The notes below the pieces were generated by a model. It did no database searches. It saw only the letters and a list, made by a program, of their open reading frames with translations, and was not told where the DNA came from. DNA of 22,500 nucleotides from Stramonita haemastoma. Its lineage: Eukaryota; Mollusca; Gastropoda; Neogastropoda; Muricidae. Shown in pieces: positions 1-8,751 of the stretch. Made by a program: the position numbers and the translations under genes. Location of the stretch: the NCBI GenBank assembly GCA_030674155.1, contig CM060316.1:85898044-85920543 (forward strand), read 5' to 3'. The first letter of the stretch is position 1; every line of letters begins with the position of its first letter.

Positions 1-860
1 TTTGAACCTGTGCCTTCAGATCTTAAGCCCGATAGTGTGACCACTGTACTGAACTATACTTAGTTTTTAACTAGCTTGCTGTATATGTTACACGAAATCT
101 TATGGGTATCAGTATGCTAAACTTGGAAATTTTTGTGATAAACTTCTCTTCCAGATCGAAAGTTAGATATCAAAAACAAAGAATCTTCTTCTTCCTTGTC
201 GAATTCTCAGACAGCAACTCCAGAGGCTGTGACAAATGTTACCCTGCTGCTGCACTGAAAAAGGGGAAAAAAGTGAAAAAAAGAAATAAAGAAAAAGACG
301 ACCTCCTTCATTTGATTTTCTTCCAGACATCGTATTAGAGTGAAAGTAAGTATGTATGTGTGTATGTCATATCATTTACAAGCAACAACAAAAAAGCAGT
401 GATAATACAATAACAAGAAACTTCTGTTTGCGATACAAACTGAGTCCCTGACATTAAGCAGAACAGGGGATTTGTAAAATGGAAAGTGTTCTCCTGTCTT
501 CATTAATTTGTGTTAGCAGCAAATTAAAAACGGGTATTCTCCTGGGTAAGAATGCTCAGATCTTTTTTAGAGGTTCTTTCTTTGTTCCTTATAGCACCCC
601 GATCAGTATAGAATTGTAGTGATCATAAAAGTTATGGGAAAACTTCTCTTCTTTGTCTATGCAAGCTAAACAATAGTTAGGCTGTTTATTTTTAAGGTAC
701 AAACGATGGAAGAATCATTATCCAGTGCAAATGACCATATACATGTGTGTGTGTGTGTGCTACATACATGCCAGAGTTTTCAGATGAGAAAACTTTGCTA
801 TCAGAAGCACTTCATAGGTTTCTTCACCACACATTCCACTTAATGAGATGTTTAGAGCTA
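1..860. other. Unassigned A+T-rich DNA, no gene seen
   Basis: No convincing coding frame, RNA gene or interspersed repeat was recognised. The only open stretches are short, lack codon bias or recognisable motifs, and contain A-rich runs around 258-300. A short GT run lies at 742-758. It may be host intergenic or intronic sequence or very old repeat. Confidence 0.5.
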
Positions 861-925
861 GCTCTCTGCCTCTCTCTGACTCTCTCTGTCTCTCTCTGTC
901 TCTGTCTGTCTGTCTCTCTCTCTGT
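861..925 (+). repeat. CT/CTGT microsatellite
   Basis: Imperfect pyrimidine tract of tctc and tctg units ending directly at the SINE 3' unit that begins near 926. The reading frames through it on both strands (Leu/Ser/Cys or Arg/Glu-rich) are low-complexity translation, not genes. Confidence 0.85.
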
Positions 926-1066
926 AGGCCATCGTGTGCCGGTGGGAACAGATGACATTTACAAAACTGCATACACACGGGGACTGGATGTAAAAAAGCA
1001 CAAGCGTGCTTATCCCATTATCCTCGATATAAAAGAATAAATCAAATCAAATCAAATCAAATCAAA
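926..1066 (+). mobile_element. 5'-truncated tRNA-type SINE, family A, copy S1
   Basis: Contains the family A 3' half: a taggccat...gtgccggtgggaacagatga block, then an actggatgtaaaaaagca block, then a gtgcttat..ccattatcctcga block, ending in ataaaagaat and a pentanucleotide AAATC tail (about 1039-1066). The same blocks, in order, occur in S2, S3 and S6 of this window. The tRNA-like head and central core are missing. The 5' end is fused to a CT tract. The 3' end resembles the end of the LINE at 15861-15920, suggesting that LINE's RT mobilised it. Confidence 0.8.
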
Positions 1067-1121
1067 TCTGTGTCTCTGTCTCTCTCTGTCTCTTTTCTCT
1101 GTCTGTCTGTCTGTCTGTCTC

Positions 1122-1155
<34 letters not shown>

Positions 1156-1165
1156 GTCCTGTCTG

Positions 1166-1260
<95 letters not shown>

Positions 1261-1268
1261 CTCTCTCT
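1067..1268 (+). repeat. Long CT/CTGT microsatellite
   Basis: About 200 bases of tct, tctg and uninterrupted tc units. It begins where the S1 pentanucleotide tail ends and runs into SINE copy S2. It generates long spurious frames on both strands (Ser/Leu on plus, Arg/Glu on minus). Confidence 0.9.
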
Positions 1269-1415
1269 TGCTCGCTTTTTGGAAGAGTAGGCCATTGCGT
1301 GCTGGTGGGATCAGATGGCAAATTTACAAAAATTGCATACACACGGTGACTGAATGTAAAAAGCACATGGGTGCTTACTCCATTATCCACGAAATAAAGA
1401 ATGAATGAAATAAAT
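1269..1415 (+). mobile_element. 5'-truncated SINE, family A, copy S2
   Basis: Starts slightly further 5' than S1 (cgctttttggaagagtaggcc, comparable with S3 read on the minus strand) and carries the same series of blocks to a gaaataaagaatgaatgaaataaat tail. Like S1 it is preceded by a CT tract. It lies tail-to-tail with S3, forming an inverted pair. Confidence 0.8.
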
Positions 1416-1435
1416 ACATTTTATCTCTCTCTTTC

Positions 1436-1762
1436 TTTATGTATTTCATTTATTTATTTATTTTATTCTTTTATATCGAGGATAGTGGAATAAGCACCCA
1501 CGTGCTTTTTTTCATCCAGTCCCCGTGTGTATGCAATTTTGTAAATCTTGTCATCTGTTCCCACCGGCACACAATGGCCTACTCTTACGAAAAGCGGAAC
1601 AGGATTTAAAATGTGCGCAAGATGTTCTGCGTGTGTTCGCACACGGGGCCTCGGTCTATAGTCTCATCCGAAGGACTTTTTGGGAGAGTGGAGTCGGCAC
1701 TGATGTTAACTCCAGGATAAAAATCTCCTCGAAAGGTAATCGAACCCAGGTCGTCAAATTCT
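1436..1762 (-). mobile_element. Nearly full-length SINE, family A, copy S3
   Basis: Read on the minus strand: a tRNA-like B-box (gggttcgatta near 1740), a body with gagttaacatcagtgccgac, a central core (gagactatagaccgaggccc, within 1641-1675), and the family A 3' unit ending in ataaaagaataaaataaata. The A-box end is missing compared with S6, because the copy stops where a TATC tract begins at about 1764. B-box similarity supports a tRNA-derived polymerase III promoter. This copy appears truncated just inside the head. Confidence 0.8.
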
Positions 1763-1763
1763 T

Positions 1764-1849
<86 letters not shown>

Positions 1850-1931
1850 ACACACACACACACACACACACACCACCACCACCACCACCACCACCACCAC
1901 CACCACCACCACCACCTCCTCCTCCACCACC
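1764..1931 (+). repeat. Compound TATC / CA / CCA microsatellite
   Basis: Three tracts run into one another: TATC to about 1849, CA to about 1872, then CCA with a few CCT units to about 1931. Each unit changes by a small step at the junction. The Tyr-Leu-Ser-Ile and poly-Pro frames across it are artefacts. Confidence 0.9.
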
Positions 1932-2735
1932 TATTTTTTTCACACTATCATGGCCATTACCTTTCACAACAGGCAAAACACCAACCATTAAACCCTCTCT
2001 GGGCACAAAGACCATCTTCACACATCAAAACTCTGAGCAGTTTCCTGGCTGTCTTAATCCTAATCAGAACATAGCACTCTAGCACCCTGCACAGTCCCAC
2101 CAGCATTTTAAGAAAGACAACCTCCTCAAATTACGACCATCAAGGGACACAATCGCTATCCCAGGGCTGGCCAAACTGCCAGTGGATGTTAATCCCGGGG
2201 AAAACACAGAGGCGGAGAAAGGAGAGGTGCAGCGAGGTGACAAGCTCCCTAAAATCGTCTGCTGCACAATCTGTCATCACCAGTTGCCAGCTGCAGAGCT
2301 TCAGCCTGGTGGTCATGATGGCTCAGAGACTTGTGCTTACCCACAAATTAGCACGAAAACACACACAGGTCCATAATCCTTCTGATGTCCTAAATTGGCT
2401 TCGGAAACATTGCAGAAAGACGCCACAGCATTTTCAGACACATCTTCCGAAAAGTTTGTTAATATATCCAAGAAGAAGCACCAAAAATGATCTTAGGATT
2501 TAAGCTGTATTACCAAGTTTGTGTGATTTCTATGTAAGTTTTAGACGCAGAAGGTACATAGCCATTTGCATTATCACTCAGAAATAAAGTAAATACCGAA
2601 AAACTGACTGTAGTGAACACAGAACATAAAGCAGCTATTAAAGTTTGGAAAATAACTGTTTGTAGGGGGAAAACATCCATATTCTGTACGAATAGACAAG
2701 AAGATAATGATGAATGTATTTTGGAAAAGGTCAAT
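1932..2735. other. Unassigned DNA; one weak open stretch
   Basis: No recognised repeat or RNA gene. Between about 2103 and 2376 one plus-strand frame stays open and encodes a mixed-composition peptide with a CCTIC element and a run of polar residues. It has no recognisable domain, and I could not match convincing splice sites to it. It could be an exon fragment, an old repeat or chance. The remainder is A+T-rich. Confidence 0.4.
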
Positions 2736-2737
2736 GT

Positions 2738-2780
<43 letters not shown>

Positions 2781-2818
2781 TGTGTGTGTGTGTTGTGTGT
2801 GTGTGTGTGTGTGTGTGT
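2736..2818 (+). repeat. GT microsatellite
   Basis: Long gt dinucleotide run with two single-base interruptions (tggt and ttgt). Frames through it read Cys-Val repeats and are not genes. The 394 bases after it (2819-3212) show nothing recognisable. Confidence 0.9.
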
Positions 2819-3212
2819 CAAAGAAAATGATGTGCAATGGCGAGCATTATAAGAGCGCCCATTATGTCAACATTGCAGTCTGGTCTGGCCTCAAGGATAT
2901 GTTTTCTTACTCAAATTAAATCACTTTTGTAAAAGGAGGCAGAGAGATTAGTTCAGATCTGCCTTGCCATAACAACATCCTAGTAAGAATACACTGCTCA
3001 GAAAAGGGGATGGTAGGGAAAGATGTTAGATTCTCGAAAAAAAACAAAAAGGCAAGTAAGTAAGCATAGTTGTAGCACCATAAAAAGTATAAAAGGGCAC
3101 ATGGATTTTGACCCATATCTTATGTCTGTAGGTGTTTTCAGTAAGTCTTGGGAAAAGATCAAATACTATTGCTGCTCGCTACACTATTTCTTCTGCTTTT
3201 ACTGCTGTTGCT

Positions 3213-3217
3213 TGTGT

Positions 3218-3303
<86 letters not shown>

Positions 3304-3314
3304 GTGTGTGTGTT
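3213..3314 (+). repeat. GT microsatellite
   Basis: About 100 bases of gt with single interruptions near 3222 and 3299. Alternating purine-pyrimidine composition; no coding meaning. Confidence 0.9.
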
Positions 3315-3398
3315 AGGAAAGAAATCTATTGTATCCCATATGTTCTACAAGAAAGCAAACTGTGGTTCCTGTGTTGGGTCTTATTTACTTGTGTACAG

Positions 3399-3503
3399 GT
3401 GTGCGTGTGTGTGTGTGTGTGTGTGGTGTGTGTGTGTGTGTGTGTGTGTGTTGTGTGTGTGTGTGTGTGTGTGTGTTTTGTGTGTGTGCGCGCGCGCGTG
3501 TAC
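3399..3503 (+). repeat. GT microsatellite ending in a GC-alternating run
   Basis: Starts gtgtgcgtgtg, continues as gt with tggt and ttgt interruptions, and ends in a cgcgcgcgcg run at about 3489-3498. Alternating GT joined to alternating CG is a typical Z-DNA-forming composition. It lies directly upstream of the degraded RT gene. Confidence 0.9.
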
Positions 3504-3528
3504 AACGCTAACATGTCCACCTTTGGCC

Positions 3529-5020
3529 AAAAAAAATGTCTAGCAAGTCGGTTGATTGGTTCGAAGCCCACTCTGACGTAATGACACCAGTCTTCGAGGC
3601 CAAGATAAACGCTTTGAAAGCATACAAACTCAACCCCATTGAACAGAACAACCAGGTTTTCTGTGCTGCTCGCAGCAAAGACCAGCAGCGTGCAAGGCAA
3701 TGCACCAACGACTTCTGGCTTCAGCTCTGCTCCCAGATTCAGACCGCAGCTGACACAGGCAACATCAAGGCGATGTATGACGGCATCAAGCAGGCACTGG
3801 GCCCAAGGCAAAAGAATCCCTCACCACCACCACCACCACCCACACCTCCTCCCCCCCCCCCCCTTTGAAATCAATTACAAAGAGGGGTGATTCAAGACAG
3901 AAAACAACAGATACAGCGCTGAGTAGAGCATTACACTGAGCTATATGCAAAGGAAAATATAGTCACAGAAGATGCCATGAATGCCATAGAGTGCCTACCA
4001 GAGCTGGAAGAGCTTGACAGACAACCAACATAGATGAACTCAGCAAAGCCCTGGACTCTCTTGCCTCTGGCAAGGCACCTCACCTGGGAAAGATGGTATT
4101 CCAGCCGAAGCACTGAAATGCTGCAAAGTGACAGCCATCACCGAGTTGCATAAAATACAATGCCTCTTTTGGAGTGAAGGTGAAGTACCACAAGACATGA
4201 GGAACCTAACATCGTCACACTATACAAAAACAACGGGCGACAGAAGCGATTGCAATAATTATCGCGGCCTTATCCTTCCTCAGCACTGTTATTGGGAAAG
4301 TCTTTGCACGAGTAGTACTGAAGAGGCTCCAGGTACTTGCAGATCAAATCTACCATGAATCACAGTGCGGTTTCCGTGCCAACAGATCCACTAGAGACAT
4401 GGTTTTCTCCCTCAAACAACTTCAGGAGAAATGTAGGGAGCAAAGATAGCCACTCTTCCTTGCCTTCATAGACTTTACAAAGGCATTCCATCTCGTCAGT
4501 AGGAATGGCCTCTTCAAGATCATTCCCAAGATCGGATGTCCGCCCAAACTTCCCAGCATCATCAGATCCTTCCGCGAAGATATGAAAGGCACTATTGTCT
4601 TTGACGGCTCAGCATCAGCTCCCTTTAACACACGGAGCGGAGTGAAACAGGGTTGCGTCTAGGCTCCAATCCTGCTTAGAACCTTCTTTGCTGTGATGCT
4701 GAAAGACGCATTGGTCCTGCAGCTGAAAGTATCTACTTCCAAACCAGGTCAGACGGAAACCTCTTCAACCTCCAGACTAAGAGCCAAGATTAAAATCCAG
4801 CTGAGGTGCCTGCATAACTTCCTCTTTGCAGATGACGCAGCAATAACCACCCTTTCACTGAGGACATAAAGAAGCTGATGACTCACTTCAGCGATCCCTG
4901 CTTAGACTTCGGACCTACCATTAGCTCGAAGAAAATGCAAGTCATGGGACAGGATGTTGAGTTTCCCCTGGTCATCAGCATCAATTACCATGGACTGGAT
5001 GTCATCCATGACTTCAGAGT
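3529..5020 (+). pseudogene. Decayed non-LTR reverse transcriptase (RT fragment 1)
   Basis: A LINE ORF2 remnant covering the region between endonuclease and RT and most of the RT. The first part (3536-3822) is open and reads like the pre-RT linker of invertebrate LINEs (SVDWFEAHSDVMTP, then IKAMYDGIKQALGP). After a CCA/poly-C tract it continues through ELYAKENIVTEDA-type sequence, a GDRSDCNNYRG block, SQCGFRANRST, motif A FIDFTKAF (Asp codon 4471-4473), GVKQGC (about 4639-4656) and the catalytic FADD box (Asp codons 4831-4836). It is clearly dead: in-frame stops at 4447-4449 and 4660-4662, and several frame changes, for example near 4030 and between 4662 and 4831. No N-terminal endonuclease is visible, and similarity fades near 5015. 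It differs in sequence from RT fragment 2 and from the LINE at 15823-22500, so it is a third lineage. I do not assign a clade. Confidence 0.9.
3821..3864 (+). repeat. CCA and poly-C tract inside RT fragment 1
   Basis: A run of CCA units followed by CCT and a long C run sits exactly where RT similarity is interrupted. It translates as a Pro run with no counterpart expected in this linker, so it is probably a secondary expansion in the dead gene. Confidence 0.8.
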
Positions 5021-5240
5021 ACAGAAACCCACAGGGAGCGCACCACACAGCAGTCAGTTTCCCTCACTTTCAGCTCCTCTCAGCTGCTAATTATTTCATC
5101 CCAGCCCAGCCCAGATGGAGCCAGGTGGTGCTATTTATAGCAGGAACTGACCCACGTGACTAGGTAAAAGGAAGGGGCATGCTAAATTTAGTACTCTTGG
5201 CTGAGTGATGTTGGATTTGTGCGCTGTGACCACTGAAAGG
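5020..5240 (-). repeat. Interspersed repeat R2a
   Basis: Shares a long gapped match with 14800-15000 in the same orientation: tcagtttcc..cactttcag, then catcccagc, atagcagg.actgac, ggtaaaaggaaggggc, tagta/agcact, gctgagt.atg.tgga, and tgtgacc. Strand is assigned from R2b, which has a tRNA-like head on the minus strand. It follows RT fragment 1 directly, so it may have truncated it. Confidence 0.6.
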
Positions 5241-5395
5241 CTACCAGACAGAGAGGCCCTGAACTGCTAAGGGTCACGTTGATGGTCCTCCAATGGTATT
5301 TTGTTTTGAGCTATTATACGCAGTGCACCACCTACCCACTAAGCCTACTACTGACGACAGTGATAGCTCAATTGCGAGGCCAGACTGAGTGCTGC

Positions 5396-5803
5396 TGCTT
5401 CTTCTTTCTACGTCGTCGTTGTCGTCGTCGAACGCTCAGACCGCAACCATCTTTGTCTTGTCATATGAGCAAAAATGCGTTGCGCTGCCGTTAATTAAGC
5501 GCCTGACAAGTCAGGTCCAGTGCATCCGACTTCGGCGTGGAAGAGAATTCTTATCTTTTTAAGTCTTTCTGGGGAAAAAAGGCAGGAGAATTTATTTAAT
5601 TTATTTATTCATTTATTTAGTCTTTATAATCGAGGATAATGCAGAATGGACCAAGACGGTAAGAAAACAAAGAAGGAGGTGACTTAAAGAAAAAAAAAAA
5701 AAAAGCAAAAACAAGAAGAGGGATAGAAAAGAGGCAATTTCTAGTACGGAGTTGACCAGAAGGTGGGGATGCTGTGAATACTGACAGTCCCTGGCATGCC
5801 CTC
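5396..5803 (+). repeat. Interspersed repeat R1a, interrupted by a SINE tail
   Basis: Begins with a cttctt...cgtcgtcg triplet run, then cgaacg, agcaaaaatgcgttgcgctgc, gcgcctgacaagtcaggtcc, ttatctttt, ggcaggagaat, [70-base insertion], gacggtaaga, aggtgac, ggatagaaaag, gaaggtggggatgct, and ends near ggcatgcc. The same blocks in the same order occur in reverse complement at 9888-10194, without the insertion. R1c at 14493 has only the first third. No coding content or clear terminal repeats were seen. It could be a SINE, a MITE or the end of a larger element. Confidence 0.7.
5591..5660 (-). mobile_element. Severely 5'-truncated SINE tail, copy S4, nested in R1a
   Basis: Minus-strand reading gives ccattctgcattatcctcga, then ttataaagactaaataaatgaataaat, which matches the terminal part of the family A 3' unit and an A-rich tail. 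It lies between the R1 blocks caggagaat and gacgg, which are almost adjacent in R1b (only about 7 bases apart). This makes it a nested insertion younger than R1a. Confidence 0.65.
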
Positions 5804-5845
5804 CGGGAGGTGGGGGTGGGGGTGAGAGTGGGTGGGGGTGGGCTG
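5804..5845 (+). other. G-rich tract, G-quadruplex candidate
   Basis: At least four runs of three or more G separated by single T or short spacers (ggtgggggtgggggtgagag, then tgggtgggggtggg) on the plus strand. This matches the usual quadruplex pattern. It abuts the end of R1a. Confidence 0.6.
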
Positions 5846-6160
5846 TTTCTGAGCGTTATCATGTCAAGCTGAACAGCTGTGGCAAAACTTCAATCTGTTG
5901 ATGGTGATGGGCTGAATCATCTGTACTAGGGCGCACCCTTTCCGTGAGCACTGCGGCAGAGTGGCCTTATGAAGCGAAATGGTGCATTGAAAAGGTCAGG
6001 GCTTCTGAGAATGAGAAAGGCGTGTAAGCGAGGAAATGTTAATTCGTGTTTTATGGCCCAGCAAAAGAGACGGTCAATTTAATCACCCACAATGTCAGAA
6101 CAAATTATACTTTGTTAATTGAAACCAGAGATTCTCTCTAAGCAGGCAGAAAAAAAAGTG
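5846..6160. other. Unassigned DNA, no feature seen
   Basis: Mixed-composition sequence without long open frames, recognisable repeat blocks or RNA-gene structure. Confidence 0.5.
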
Positions 6161-6239
6161 AAGGTGAGTGGGGGGTGGGGGGGCATACATACACGGCAGG
6201 TGCACATGTGCACAAGTTAGCAAGCAAGCGAGCAAGCGA

Positions 6240-6290
6240 TGGAGAGAGAGAGCGAGAGGAGAGGGAGAGAGAGAGAGGAGGGGGGGGGGG

Positions 6291-6373
<83 letters not shown>

Positions 6374-6375
6374 AG
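6240..6375 (+). repeat. GA microsatellite with embedded poly-G
   Basis: Irregular gaga units, a G run at about 6281-6292, then an uninterrupted ga run to about 6371. It ends in gttagttgtagtgtgatgtg. Arg/Glu and Ser/Leu frames across it are artefacts. A second G-rich stretch lies just upstream at 6167-6184. Confidence 0.9.
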
Positions 6376-6629
6376 TTGTAGTGTGATGTGTTGTGTTGTG
6401 TGTTGTGCTGTGTTATGTTGCATTGTATGCAGAGCCAAACCAAGTATCTCCAAATTTCCAATTGTTCTTTTCTCTTTTTTTTTTATACATTATCCCTTTA
6501 ATCCCTGATTTTACTCACAAATGGAATCTGTTTTCTGTCAAAGCTGAGAGTTTCTTAGCAAAACCGAATTTAAACAATGGCTTTTGAAAGTTTTGAACTG
6601 GCGATCTCTCAAAATGGCTTTTTTTGGAC

Positions 6630-7072
6630 GTAGTGTTTTGTTTTGTATTTTGCACCACTTTATTTCACTGCAGATTTCTCTGCGTGAAATTCGGGCTGCT
6701 CTCCCTGGGGAGAGCGTGTCGCCACAAGAGCAGCGCCTACCCATTTTTAAATATTTCGTTTAATTTTTCCTGCATACAACTGTGTTTGTTTCCCTGTCAG
6801 AGTGGCTTTTTTGTACCGAAGTTTGCCAGGGTAGACCCCCTTGTTGCCGTGGGTTCTTTTACGTGCGCTAAATAGTGATGTGTAACACACGGGACCTCGG
6901 TTTATCGTCTCATTCGAAAGACTAGCGCCCAGTCCACCACTCAGGGTCTAATGGATGGGGAAAAAGTTTTGGGTCCAAACGGGGTACAAACCACCGCTCA
7001 CTCCGATCTGGTCTTTTTACTTTCTAGGCAAGGCGGTTACCACCTAGACCACCGATCCATCCGGTTGTGGCT
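6630..7072 (-). mobile_element. Near full-length tRNA-derived SINE, family B, copy S7
   Basis: Minus-strand reading: a tRNA-like head with A-box (ggtggtctaggtggtaacc, about 7030-7055) and a degraded B-box (gtggtttgtacccc), then a central core (cgaatgagacgataaaccga, within 6885-6920), gcgcacgtaaaagaacccac, a 3' part with ctctccccagggagagcagc and gaatttcacgcagagaaatc, and an aaaac-type tail. The head and core layout is that of tRNA-derived invertebrate SINEs. From memory, the core resembles the deeply conserved eumetazoan SINE domain called Nin-DC, which needs a database check. The 3' end differs completely from family A, so a different LINE partner is likely. Confidence 0.8.
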
Positions 7073-7974
7073 CTGAATAGACGCACTGTGCAGCGCTGTG
7101 CTGCTTTTGTACTGTTTGTATGAAGCAGTGCTTTTTTTTCTATATAAGTTTGGTTGAATTTAGCTCGAATTTATAAATGTCTCGTTGGAGAAAATTGATT
7201 TTGCAAGATGGCTTCTTCCCCGTCCAATTATTGCAAACCACTGAGGGTAATGACATCTGTACTTGTTTTGATTATTTTTTTTAATAAAACAACAACAAAA
7301 ACAACCAAAAAAAAAAAAACCAACCAACCATTTATACACGCTTCTTCTCTATTTTGCCCCCTTTCTAAGAATAAACATAATTGCTTGACTGATAAAAACA
7401 ACAATACACGATTATTAATGGCATCTTCTGAACACTGGTACCTTTCTTCAACGGTTCTCAGCCATGCTCTAAGTGATATTTCGGAAATATATGTGTGTGT
7501 TTTTAAGAGACTTCCCAGGGTTTTTTTTTAGTAATATCCGTGTAGAATGATTCAATAATGCTCCTTTTGGAATTGTAATAAACAGCTGTTAAAAGCGCAG
7601 GCAAAATCTGTTGTTATATCGCTACAATACAGTGTGACAGGCGCCTGAATGCGTACCTGGAAGTGCACGGCTCGACAATTTCAATATGGGTTTTTCTGAG
7701 TGCCCAATAATTGGCGTCGTTTACTTCATCTTTTTATTCATGCAGTCGACTGTACACAGGTGTGTGCGCGCGGATATTGGAAAAGAATAAGACAAGGGCT
7801 GGTTAGTGGTGGTTGTGGTGGGGGGGGGGGGGAGGGGGGGGTGGAAAGAGACATTGTGGGGTAAGGGGGTGGGGGGAGTTGCAATGACGTAATAGAACAG
7901 GTGAAGAGGGAATTGCGGTGACAGAAAAAGAAAAATAGGGCTGAAAACTCATTTATGTGTTGTTTTTTTTAAAC
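7073..7974. other. Unassigned DNA with poly-A and G-rich patches
   Basis: No gene recognised. An A-rich patch lies at 7283-7319. A G-rich stretch at 7815-7880 contains several long G runs on the plus strand and is a possible quadruplex site. The open frame near 7208-7531 has no domain and crosses the A-rich patch. Confidence 0.45.
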
Positions 7975-8202
<228 letters not shown>

Positions 8203-8745
8203 TGAGTCTTTGATAATTAGGATGATGTACCGATGATGGTAACAGATACCAGTCTGCTTTGAGATGAGGTTACTTCACCGGGCTGCATTCTGTGCTCCTG
8301 TTATAATGATTCCCGCAGCCTGGCGTCAGACAAACCACATAGGTATGGACATATGTAGTGTTGTCAAGTCCTCTGCTTTCAATAACGTTCCGAAAATGCT
8401 ATCCATAAAGTGGGCGATACTCACATGTGCGTTTCCATTTCTTCCCATTCAGCCCTCACAAACTCACTCTGCGAAGGAGACAGCCAGAGCTCTGAAAATC
8501 CACCCAGCCATGTTTCTTTGAAGGCAGGAACCCACGATCCTGCAACTAGCTAAGTATTATATTATAAGGGAGTGTGTTGCGTTTCCTTGCAAAGTCACCA
8601 CAGCTTGGTGGTTGTGGTTTGTTGATGTTACAGTCCTTAAATAGGATAACTCTGCTGGGACTTTAATATACTCAAAGAAGAAAACCTTGCAACCAAGAGC
8701 CCAACGGGCTGACTACAGAGTTAACTACAGCAGTTGGCCAGTATC
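8203..8745. other. Unassigned DNA, possibly LINE 3' flank
   Basis: No gene is visible. Because RT fragment 2 ends at 8752 on the minus strand, the adjacent 8600-8750 sequence may be its 3' UTR (on the minus strand it reads gacaagggatactggccaac and onward). The rest shows no recognised repeat. Confidence 0.4.
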
Positions 8746-8751
8746 CCTTGT

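Noticed and set aside
1052..1408. Long Arg/Glu or Ser/Leu open frames over CT tracts
   Set aside because: Pure translation of a microsatellite, open in several frames on both strands, with no unique domain.
2103..2376. Possible exon with a CCTIC element
   Set aside because: Open stretch of modest length with no known domain and no convincing splice sites; retained only as a note on unassigned DNA.
3132..3581. Cys-Val repeat protein
   Set aside because: It is GT microsatellite read as codons; the non-repeat ends have no recognisable motif.
7141..7155. TATA-like sequence (tatataag)
   Set aside because: Short A+T-rich motif in A+T-rich DNA with no associated gene.
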